A stretch of 64,000 nt of DNA from Theristus sp. LFF4_11. Its lineage: Eukaryota; Nematoda; Chromadorea; Monhysterida; Xyalidae. The notes below the pieces were generated by a model, which was not told the DNA's origin, ran no database searches, and saw only the letters and a list, made by a program, of their open reading frames with translations. Position numbers and translations under genes: made by a program. The stretch's first letter is position 1. Every line of letters begins with the position of its first letter. This document shows, piece by piece, positions 54,201 through 64,000 of this stretch. Location of the stretch: positions 1 to 64,000 of the forward strand of contig JASANC010004097.1 of the NCBI GenBank assembly GCA_030248135.1, given 5' to 3'.

Positions 54201-57200
54201 ATTTCGTACTTTATTTGTTATCTGTGAATGATTGATATTACTGAGCTGCTGCTGCTGTTGCTGCTACAAGCGAATACTGTGTTTCGAACTCGAATCAGGG
54301 AACGGGCACACACACAGGCATCAGGCGAGCGCACTGTGCATGCAAACGTTTAACTTCGACCAACTCATTTGAGTTGTGTTGTGTTTATGTCAGTGAAAAC
54401 AGAAAAAACAACGAAACATGTTTGCTTGCAGCAGCGGCAGTTGACGCCGGGCGGGCGGAGTCGGCAGTCGAAGGCGACACAGCCTTGGACGGTGCACATC
54501 AGTCAGACGCAAGCGGCGACAGCCACGAAGGCGTGCAGCAGATCGTGCGCGCGTTCGAGTGTCTCGTCGGCGCTGAGCTGGTGTCCGGCTTCAATCGGCA
54601 CTCGAGCAAACGCGCGATACGAACTAGGTCGATGAACGACGATCGTGCGGTTGATGAGAAACAGATGGACGTGAACGCTGATGCAGTTGATGTTGAGCAA
54701 CGAGCTGAGGCGGATGATGCAGTCGACGGGAGGACGTCGCCTCAGGAAATGGCACACGAAAAGGAATCGTGCTCGCTAGTGGACTCTAGCAACAGTGATG
54801 ATCGGATGGCGCTGCAGCAGCAGTTGCTGGAGGAAGAAGAGGTCAGATTCATTCTCGAACTTGAGCTCTTTTTTTGATTTTGTGATAATTACCGTATTTA
54901 TGTCTTCAAAAATTCCAGCAGCGTCAACTGGAAGCAGCAGCCCTCTCGCAGCTGAACGCGCTGGATGCTTCCTGTCTGCAACAGAACCCAGCGGCGCGTT
55001 CAATCCGATTCGCCAGCAACAATCGCGGCGTCACGAAGAAGAGCGGCAGCAATCGCGCGTCGAACGGCCCGGCGACACCGTCGAAACTGGCGCAGCAGCT
55101 GCACGATCGGGTCGCCGAGAAGGCGCGGCGGTACGCCGACGAGAAACAACTGGACACGTTCGGCATTGCGGCGAAATGCAAACGGCTGATGATCGCGCAC
55201 AACATCGGGCAGCGGCTGTTCGCGAAAACCATCCTCAGTCAGGTGAAGGTCGGCACCACTACTTCTTCTTTTTTGGCTGTCATTGTTGTTCGATGTTTTT
55301 TCAAACTTTGCTATTCAGCGTTAACTTTCACCGCCTGACCGCAATTCATGTCCCCTGTTTCAGTCGCAAGGCTCACTGAGCGAACTGTTGTCGAAGCCTC
55401 GCTCGTGGGATCGACTGACCGAGAAGGGACGCGAGGCGTTCCGCCGGATACTCGCGTGGATCAACGACGACGACGCGATCGAGATGCTGCGTGCGTTCGC
55501 GAAACAGCCGACCACTGGTGCGCCATTGGTTGCATCGCTTGCCTCTTTTCTAGTTCGGCGACTTACTACACACACGCACAGAACAGAAAATCAGTGTCTT
55601 ACTCGGGAGTTCGAAATTGCTGAAGTGACCGAGACAGTCACAGAGATGTGACAGGCTCAGGTGATTTTGAATCGCCCCAACAAACAATGAGCTGTTTCTC
55701 TTTCCACATCCACAAAACGCACCGAGTCGCAGAACAAAACGCGAAAATGCGGCATTATTTGGTGCGTTTGCGCTGACCAGTAGATAGTAGTTGGATTGAA
55801 ACAGGGCTGATTTCATAAAACCCTTCGAGATTCACGCTTTCTGTTCAGACGCCGACGGCAACGTGTCGCAACGCCGCGCGGCAGCGTCAGTCCTCAATCG
55901 TTATCCATCCACGAAACACCACCGACAGACGCGCGCCGTCAACAACGGACTGTCGATGGTCTACGGGCACAGTCGACACACGAACAGCAACAACAACAAC
56001 AACCGTCGCTCGGTTGACGACTGCATGCAGCAGCTCACCGAATCGACCACCGCAAAGCAGCCGCTAAAGTTGAACATTCTGCCGCGGCGGAGCAGTCAGA
56101 GTTTCGAGCGGCTGAACAGTGAACAATCGAGTGCAGCCATGGATACGCCGCCAATGAGCAGCGCCGACGTGGCAAAGAGCCAGACGGCAACCGCCGTCAG
56201 TCCGGCGTCGTCGACGGGACGCCCGAGCAGCACCAGCAACAGTCGCTGGCGGCACGATGACATTCCGCGCGAGAAGATCTTGGAGATATACCAGCGCGAG
56301 CTCGAGAAACTCGAGGAGCATCGCAAGGAACAGGTGAGAGGGGACAAATTTTGTTTTTGAGTCGATGCTTATTGATGTAACCTTGTAGCATTCTTGTTCT
56401 TCCTACCGCTTTTTTCTATGCTACGCTATGCTCCTCCTATTGTTCGTATTTTTAGGATGCATCACTGGATAAAACGGTTAACAACAACCGGCAGTCACCA
56501 CGCACAAAGACAGCCCCCACCACAGAGGGTCCCATCGCTCGTCACGGGCACACGTCCGTTGGCGGCGGCTCTTCGTTCATGCTGAACGCAGTGAATGTAA
56601 GTTCTATAACTCATTTTCTATCCCCAGTTGTTTCTCAAAAAAATACTGAGCGAGACTGATTGAATAGTCCGTTTCACTTTTTGTTGTTGTCAGCAATATC
56701 GTTTGATATTGCTCTAAGCAATAACGAGCACTGCCTGCTTGCTTGCTAGAATCCAGAACAACCCCTAGCTTGGTAACAAATTCAGTTGAGAACTTTTAAG
56801 CCACAAGCACCGGCTCACTGTGCTGGTGACACATCCAATCCATCAAGCACTCGTCTCGTATTTGAGGTGTCCCGCAAACGTCGACCGGTCTCCGTGAGCG
56901 ACCACCGCCACCCACAGCACCAGCTGCGTTGTATTCGACCGAAGCCGATCGATCTGACAGCAGACGACCACAACAGCAGCATTGAGCCGTTGTGCACGTC
57001 GCAGTTGCTGTCACCACCGTCACAACGCTGTGCCTCTTCGTCCAGCCTTGGTGGCGCCAACGTTGCCGCCACCTGCCAGAGTACGCCAACATTGCCGCCA
57101 ATCACGCAACAGCAGTCCGACCAATACCCGAACATCGACACGGACGCACTCGTCACTCGTGTCAAGGACTTTCTCGCTGCGAACTGCATCAGTCAACGTC

Positions 57201-60084
57201 TGTTTGGACAAGTGGTGCTGGCGCTCTCGCAAGGTACTACACCACTCGCTGACATTCAAAGTGCTCGTCTGAAGACAATGCCCTCTGTTATCACCACAGT
57301 AATGTAATTGCATATGCACACATAGACACACAGGCGATATTACAACAGCGTGTGTGTTGGTTTGTTTGTTAAGACGCAGCAACATAACGGTGTTATAACA
57401 GCGTCCAGTCATGTCTTGAGACCATCTCACTGTCACTATCACCATTTGAAGAGACCGAACAGCCAGCAGTGCGTGCCCAATTCAAACAGGCTTCCTTTCC
57501 ACCACTCAGGATCCGTCAGCGATCTGCTGGCACGACCGAAGCCGTGGGCGCAGCTGACGCAGAAAGGCCGCGAGCCGTTCATCCGCATGCAGATGTTCAT
57601 GGGCGACGAGCACGCGATCGCACGCCTGCGGCAGCTCAGGGCCAGCAGCACCAGCAGCAGTGCCGCTGTGTCGCATGTGGGCAGTGGGAAGCTGATGAAT
57701 GAAACTGCGCCGGACTCGGGTGGGTGCCGATGTTTGGCCGAGGCTTTGTCGTTGAACGGCGTTTTATAACGAAAATTGAAAATTTTGTCCTCTTGTTTTT
57801 CAGCCGATGGCCAACACAACGAGTTTCCGTTTGTTGTCAGTGGTGTCTCGCCTGCATCCATGTCGCCAGGTGGCTGCAATGTTTTCTCATGCACTTCTTT
57901 ATTTGTCAATCGAGATTGTCGAGATCGACTTTTTCATTTTGCCAACCGTGCGACAGTGTGGTGTATCGTTGGTCACTTGCCACCCAACCTAATGCTAGCT
58001 GGTGTGTTCGCAACTAGTCAGTCGGCAAGCACACAACGGTACAGCAGACGGTTGCACGTGCCAAGGCAATAACAGCGAACGACTGTCGGTTTTCAGTGGC
58101 ATCGCCGCTCGACTACTCCTCGCCGGACAGCGCGAGCACGAGCGTGCGCCAGAGCGCCAGTTTCATGTCCGACTACAGCAGCTCGCCGGCATCGTGCACC
58201 GCTGATAAAACGCCGCTGAACACGGTCGACATCGCGATGCGCGTCAGGGAGCAACTGAGCGCGCACGGCATTGGACAGAAGGTTCGCGAACGGCACTTGG
58301 GTTTATTCAGAAACCAGCTTTGCAATGGAGTGTGTTCTGCAGGCAGACCTCCAGTTGATTGCGCATATGCCAACCGGAGTCAACATAAAAGTTCAATGCA
58401 ACAACTACCCCATTACATCGACTAGTTCTGCGTTTTTTTATTAGCTCTGCCTTGATTTTGCAGTGAAGTTCAAGTCAAGTGGCTGTTTTGTCGGTGCCGA
58501 AACGTTTGTACGATTTGATTGCCTTTCAAGTGCATTCATCCAACTCAGGTGTTTGGCGAAACGATCCTAGGCGTCAGCCAGGGCACCGTGTCCGACATGT
58601 TGTCGCGGCCGAAGCCGTGGGCGTCGCTGTCGCAGCGCGGTCGTGAGCCGTTCGTACGCATGAACGCCTGGCTCGACAATCCGAATCGCCTTGAGTTGTT
58701 GCTGATGGGCTCGCCGCCGAAGGCAAACACACCGCCCGTGATTAGTGTCACTCATGCGAAACGACACGCAACCAGCAGCAACAACAACGAGTCAACGCCC
58801 GCCAAGCGCATTCATGTTCGTTGGCTATTGGTGACTTTGAATGGTTTTTCTCAAACTGCTGTATTGTATGTTTATTTTGGACGTGTCGGATTGAAATGAC
58901 ATCAGTTTCTGTAAAATGCCTGTTTATCAAAAATAGACACATGAATATCAGTTGGCTCACTCTTCACATACTTTACATTAAGGGATTAGCGAAACTGAAA
59001 CTCCGGTTTGCTCTGTCCGTGTGACAAGTACATGACATCACTTCGGTCAGACACATACAAAAAACCACGATACCACGATCAACCAAGCCAACGGCAGCAT
59101 TTGCACATGTTTGGTCCGTTTGCTGGCTACGTGTGCCATCTGAAACAGTTTTCTTTCACCTTTCTCCAGCGCACCGTCGTCACGGACGAACAAAAACTGG
59201 CACTCCGCTACGCGTACGCGCACGAGCCGTACCCGTCCGCGCGATTGGTCGAATTCCTCTCAACCGAGATCGGCCTCGGCGTACGAACGGTGACGAACTG
59301 GTTCTACAACCAGCGATGTCGTCTGAAAATGCCGGATGAACTCGACACAACGAACGCGAGTCGCCTGACACAGCCGACGGCCGATAGTCAGCTGTCGCTA
59401 CGGGAGCAACGCTACCAGAAGGCGCAGGCACTGCGGCCCTACACCGAACTGACGCCGGAGCTCGAACGCCAATTCCCGAATCTGCGTGCGGCCATGCGCA
59501 ACTGTGAGACGTTCGCTGAGACTGGCCGCAGTATGAGCAAGGTGAACCGGGACAACTCTGTGTACCCGCGTAACGTCGGGCACAACAGGAATAACAACAA
59601 CGAGCTGGTGTTCGAACGCCACCAGGACTGCTCGGACGACGACGACGACGAGATGACGATGTACAACGAGACGATCGAGCTCGACAAGAACTTTGGCTCC
59701 GCACTGCAGGCGTTGTTCTACGGCGCTCACGGGAACGCTGAGACGAGCGACACGCGCCGGCTGGCTGCTACGGGCGACAGATTCCTGAGCAACTTTGACA
59801 ACGCGACGCGCGACGACAACGACAGCGCTACGGGTTTCACGAAAACGCACTCGCAGCGGGACTGGAATGACCTGCTGAGCTGTTCGTTCGGCAGTGAGGC
59901 GTCGTCGCGTGGGACGGACGCGGCAGCGGACAACGCGAACGGCCAGCCGCAGCAGAACGGACATCTGCCGGAGAAGGAGCACGGCGCGGCGGGTGGTGCT
60001 GGCGTCTCAGCGCTGGATCGAACTGTCGCCAAACTGCGACGGCTTGCCGAGAAAACCAATTCTTCCATAAGCGCCATCACGTAA
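51219..60084 (+). CDS. CUX1: CUX-family homeobox transcription factor (three CUT domains plus homeodomain)
   Basis: Nuclear DNA-binding regulator orthologous to Cut/CUX. Exons shared with the CASP isoform: 51219-51278, 51378-51488, 51855-51981, 52180-52385, 52635-52787, 53031-53129, 53213-53365, 53434-53615, 53756-53904. CUX-specific exons: 54432-54841, 54919-55242, 55364-55517, 55849-56333, 56456-56596, 56801-57233, 57510-57719, 58097-58281, 58549-58815, 59170-60084. Total about 1587 aa. The coiled-coil N-terminus matches CUX1/CASP closely ([30 protein letters not shown]). CUT1 spans exons 11-12 ([20 protein letters not shown]), CUT2 exons 15-16 ([20 protein letters not shown]), CUT3 exons 17-18 ([20 protein letters not shown]). 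Each CUT is split by an intron at the same place. The homeodomain starts the last exon: [15 protein letters not shown] to [14 protein letters not shown]. Phases agree throughout. Confidence 0.92.
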
Positions 60085-63000
60085 CACGATTGTATCTCCT
60101 TGTGGTGCACCAACTTTTGTTGCAGTGTATGCTTGTTTGGAGTTTCGATGATTCTGTCCTGTTTCTGTTTCTGTTTTTTTTTCTTTTTTTGTTTTATCAT
60201 TTCTGTGCTTGCTTACTCATCACTCTCTGTCATACAAGGTAGTCTCTGTATCCGTAAAATGTACTTGTTCGAAAATTTTGCAACTGTCGAATTTTTGTGT
60301 CAGTTCTTCCGTTGTGTTCAGTATTTTCTAAAGTCACAAATTCGAGTCATGTATAGCTCCGGTTTTTTCTTGTTGTTTTAGTTGCTTTTACGCCTCTTTG
60401 TTGGTTCTATAGCATAGGATTCGTTCCCCAAGCATTGATGTGCTAAATTTCATAATAAACGTGTGGCAATGCGCTGATTAGTCGAAGGAATTCACTGATC
60501 AGAACCAGAGTCTTTATTTTTTTGTTTTCGACATGCCTGTATTACTTTTCTACAATTTACTTATATTTTCATGTTTACTTCTTCGAACTGTTTAGAAAAC
60601 GTCGATTCCGTTCAGACTGTTATCATTCGCGTATCGCGTTTCTTTTATTCTCATTTTTCAAGATGCCATGTTTTCATGGTGAGCTTGTTTCGTTTTGACG
60701 GAAGGAATACTTTAGTTAAATGTTGATTTGTTTTTGGTCTGGTCTGATGATTTTTTGTCTTTGAACGGTTCCATTTTCATGAGTGCTAGTCAAGCAAAAC
60801 AATTCTATGTCTGAAAATAAGTTGATTGAAAGGCAACAAGGGTTTTCATACTTGTCATGTATCTAGTTTTTCTGTCTAAATCCTTCTAGTTTTCATTTGT
60901 GGTCACACAGAACTCGTTTTTTTTGTATTATTTCGATTTTCATGCCATAAACCGTGGTCAGTTAGTTAGGTGTTTGAATATTTGGATAGATGTACTATGG
61001 AAGGCTGTTGAATAAAAGGTATCATGCGGCTCCGGAGTCCTGGGTATTATTTCGCATGACAGTTACCCGTTTAAAATGTTCGGTTGGAAAAAGTGAAAAG
61101 GAGTGGCAATGCGCAGTGGCAAATGGCGTTAGTTGTAAATCTAATTACAAAATCCCTGATCATCAACTTGCCTTTTTTGCGCAGAAGCGTTGGTGACGCT
61201 ACAAAAGGAGCTGGACGCAGCACGACTATGCGTGGCGCAACAGAAGAGCCTGATCGGTGGCTTGGAGCGCGATCTGCTCTGTGTGAACGCGCTGACACGA
61301 TCGCCCGCGGACGTCGGTTTCTTGTCATTCGATGACAATCATCTAGTTGCTCTTTCTTTCTTTCTGATTGGATTGAATTGTGTTTCGCTTAATCTGAGCC
61401 GTGCTTGATGCTGTTGGTCAACTTGTTGCAAATTGTGTTGCTGTGTATCTTCCAGGGCGCCCCGGCGATTGAATGCGACACCGCAGAGACTCCGCCGAAT
61501 GTGCTGATTGCGCAAGCGGTCGGCGGTACAGCGAACGTCTCCGGCGGCATTCGCACCAGCACCGGTCTGTTTCAGTGTTTGCAGAAATGCACCACTCTGT
61601 ATTGCTTCTGAGATTTTTTTGTGTGCATTCATTGTGAAATTGAACTGACCAATCGTGCAGATTACTCCGGCGAAGAGTCGCTGTTGCCGATCGTGGCCAG
61701 TCAACGGGAGCGCTTCCGCAAGCGAGTGCAAGAGCTGGAAGAGGTTGGTGCGGGTCAGCGGAGCAAGATTTTCAGCTTAACTGATTTGTGGGGTGGCAGA
61801 ATGCATGAGTTGATAGTAAGAGCGCCACAATTTATTTATTTTTTTATTGATCCATTTTTCGGAATGTGACAAGTCGCAAGCATTTGTACTATTTCGAGCG
61901 CATCCATACGAGGCAGTCAACAGCAGTTACACACACGGACTAACATTCAAAAAACCACCAATTCCAGGAAGGCCTCCAACAGCAACAGCACACGGCGCTG
62001 CTGCAAGGCGAGCTCGAGAAAACGCGCAGCGACAACGTGAAACTGTACGAGAAGATAAAGTTCCTGCAGAGCTACCAGGGGCGTGCCGCGATGAGTCAAG
62101 TCGGTGCAGCTCGAAAGTTGCGGGTGTTTGTCAATGAGCATTAGCGAGGGTCTACTTGGCGATGGTGTTAGCTCAAAAGCCGTCTTAATTGCCAAAACCC
62201 TTTGGGTTTTTGTAGTTGCTTTGGGCTTGGAGGCCGCTCCAAATACAAATGGAAATTCAAAAACGATGAATACTTTTCAGCGTGTCACTGTGGACGATAC
62301 AGAACAACGCTACTCCAGCGAGTACGAGCAGTCGATCGATCCGTTCCGTCGCTTCAACCAGCAGGAGAAACAGCGCAAATATGAGTCGTTGCGTACGCAC
62401 GACAAAGCAACACTCGGAGTGGTGCGCTATTCTCGCTTCGAACGAGTTTTTCAATTCATCATAAGTCAAACTCACTCAACATTATGAGGATTCTCATTGT
62501 CTGCTGCTGATTGGTCCAACCAGTTCGATGCAGTCAATCAGCGTGCCAGATTCAAACTTTCCAATGCACCAAGTTTTGACACGGTCCACTGTGTTTTTAT
62601 AAAACAGCTGTGGCCTGTATTCCGTGTTTTTCGGACTTTCAAAGCTTGCGTTCATATTTCCAGAGTCGCGTTCTCATGGGCAGTTCGCACGCGCGTGCCG
62701 TTGTGTTCTTCTACTTGCTCTTCTTGCACTGCTTGATTTTCGCGGTCAGTTTTGACGGGCATCATGTTTTGTCGAGTGATCCTTGGTTCTTGTTCAGTTT
62801 AGCTGCATGTTCAGGTTCTGTACAAACTGGCCTCAGTTGAATCGTGCAAACGTGACTTTGCGACCGACTGTGTTCACAAGTGAGTGTGCTCATTTGCAGT
62901 CGAACTCTAAATTGATTGGTTGCTGATTACGGCATGCATGCTTTTTGCACAAGCAAACTCCGCCCCCACAGCAATGCCTGCACAGAAAACATGCAGCACG

Positions 63001-63213
63001 TGACCACCAACCAATCAGCTTATTTCCTATAATTTAGAGTTAGACTGTATACCGCTGAGAAACAGGACAGGCGAATATGTAGGAATGTGCCCTAGGTTTC
63101 GGTATTCCACTGAAATGATCGGCTACTTTTGTCACTGACTACAGTCTGAAAAAAACTTTAGATTCCAAGAGCACATGCACGAGGTGCACGGGATCAATGA
63201 TTTCCACGGATGA
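51219..63213 (+). CDS. CUX1: CASP isoform (Golgi coiled-coil protein) sharing the CUX 5' exons
   Basis: CASP is the alternative product of vertebrate CUX1, a tail-anchored Golgi protein related to golgins. Here exons 1-9 (51219-53904) end in phase 1 and can splice either to the CUX exon at 54432 or to CASP exons: 61185-61312, 61456-61564, 61661-61743, 61968-62099, 62281-62418, 62664-62744, 62816-62880, 63162-63213. The sum is 2028 bases, 675 aa, against 678 in humans. The CASP-specific part shows [69 protein letters not shown] and the transmembrane helix [22 protein letters not shown], followed by a short His-rich luminal tail. No DNA-binding domain is included. The CASP exons lie beyond the homeobox exon, as in vertebrates. 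Confidence 0.92.
51519..51727. mobile_element. MITE copy, family C (CUX intron 2)
   Basis: About 205 bases with inverted ends: AGCGTGTCCGGACTAAAATG at left, and the inverse CATTTCAGTGGGACACGTTT at right, each next to GACGTCA. A more diverged copy lies in another intron of the same gene (58880-59057). Confidence 0.6.
58880..59057. mobile_element. MITE copy, family C (CUX intron before the homeobox exon)
   Basis: Starts GACGTGTCGGATTGAAATGA and ends CACTTCGGTCAGACACATAC, matching the ends of the copy at 51519-51727 with several changes (CGTTTCTCAAA-type interior also related). Confidence 0.5.
60085..61184. other. CUX 3' untranslated region and intervening DNA before the CASP exons
   Basis: T-rich, without exons. 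For the CASP transcript it is part of the long intron from 53905 to 61184. An AATAAA signal at 60453-60458 is well placed to end the CUX transcript, about 370 bases after the stop. Confidence 0.5.
60453..60458 (+). terminator. Candidate CUX poly(A) signal
   Basis: AATAAA in CATAATAAACGTG, followed by GT-rich DNA (GTGTGGCAATG). Its use would exclude the CASP exons, so it may be part of the switch between isoforms. Confidence 0.45.
62898..63051. mobile_element. MITE copy, family A (last CASP intron)
   Basis: Ends CAGTCGAACTCTAAATTG and, inverted, ATAATTTAGAGTTAGACTG. Shares GGTTG and GCATGCATGCTTT core phrases with 28991-29168. It nearly fills the last CASP intron (62881-63161). Confidence 0.7.
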
Positions 63214-64000
63214 TCCGTTATGATTTAATGGCTTGTGGCTGTGGGTAATTTTTTATCCAGCATACACGGTGATTTTTCGACTGTTTTGGGTTTTTACTGC
63301 TTTGTACAAGGCTTTTTTTTATTTTGGTGTTTTTTATCTGATCAATGATTATTAGTTCATAAAAAACACAAAAGCAGTATTTTACTATTCACAACATTAA
63401 TTTATTCATTTTGTGGTCCATTTGGTCTTTCGCGAAACAAATCAAACACGCAAAAAGTCGAAGCTCAAAATTCAATAATTCAAACATCGGTTCATCACAG
63501 CACGAAACAGTAAGAAGCAGAAAAACAAATATTGAAAAGTCAAACCAACTGAACCTTGTTTTCCGAATTTTGGTGTTACAATCTCTCGAAAGCCAAGTAT
63601 TTCACAAACTTCAAGCGACGTTACAACCATGACTTGTAGCAAACGTATATCAAACGTCGGTCAAAATTGGTCAACTTGCGAAAATTGCCTGATCACATAC
63701 ACTGGGACGAAGAAAAATTCATTCCAGTGTTACATCATTTTCATTAGCATATCAACCCAACCAGAAACCGACACAACTAATTAGCACGACTGTACAAGCA
63801 ACGTGAATGCGCGAACACCGAATAATTCACAACACAACAGGACTTAAGATTGGGGTTGGTATGGGAAATAAAATAAATTTTATTTCTGTTTTTTTCTTGC
63901 GAAAATTGAAAACTGGCTTTTATCTTAAAAACTTTTGGTACTTCAAAACTATTGAGTGGATGATACCGCAAAATACATGTGGCAAAAATGTACTGTGAAA
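63214..64000. other. Downstream of the CASP exons
   Basis: AT-rich sequence with no exon, RNA gene or repeat that I can support. Probably the CASP 3' untranslated region and intergenic flank. Confidence 0.4.

Overview
The window is nuclear DNA from a nematode. The clearest sign is a minus-strand cuticle collagen with the nematode N-terminal domain, interrupted Gly-X-Y blocks and a C-terminal Y-C-P-C-P segment. All recognised genes are multi-exon, have mostly short GT-AG introns (plus several likely GC-AG introns) and encode metazoan orthologues. I cannot name the species. Exon coordinates were worked out by hand from reading frame, splice consensus and family conservation.

Genes in order: an ENPP-type ectophosphodiesterase (+, 244-3228); a PPM1D/Wip1-like phosphatase with a very long tail (+, 10820-16757); ARPC3 (-, 18207-19482); the cytosolic Fe-S scaffold NUBP1 (+, 21977-23634); mitochondrial 3-oxoacyl-ACP synthase OXSM (+, 24137-25996); an OVCA2-type serine hydrolase (+, 26194-27314, first exon uncertain); a GPAT3/4-type acyltransferase (+, 28596-32220); a cuticle collagen (-, 32770-34453); complex I subunit NDUFA10 (-, 35113-37662); an unrecognised multi-exon gene (-, 42208-45267); and a CUX homeobox gene (+, 51219-60084). 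The 5' half of the CUX gene is shared with a CASP (Golgi coiled-coil) isoform whose own 3' exons lie at 61185-63213. These genes serve unrelated housekeeping and developmental roles and do not form a pathway or operon.

The most striking region is 3292-8475. Two 431-bp long terminal repeats differ at one base, begin TG and end CA, and are bounded by the 4-bp duplication GTGT. They enclose 4.07 kb that encodes no gag, integrase or reverse transcriptase that I can see. Instead the interior carries a long open frame with a flavivirus/pestivirus-like NS3 serine protease and DExH helicase, followed by membrane segments and a cysteine-rich glycoprotein-like region cut off at the 3' LTR. The whole unit sits inside one terminal inverted repeat of an older TA-flanked MITE. 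This looks like an LTR-retrotransposon/RNA-virus chimera integrated as if it were a retroelement.

The gene-poor stretches hold mobile-element debris: a foldback element with inverted 15-bp tandem repeats (8.5-9.5 kb), a near-perfect 1.2-kb palindrome (19.88-21.12 kb), interstitial TTAGGA-type repeats, three pairs of MITE copies, G- or C-homopolymer-rich blocks (38.3-38.7, 47.7-48.2 kb), and a repeat family found inside introns of four different genes. 37.7-42.2 kb and 45.3-51.2 kb contain no gene I can support.
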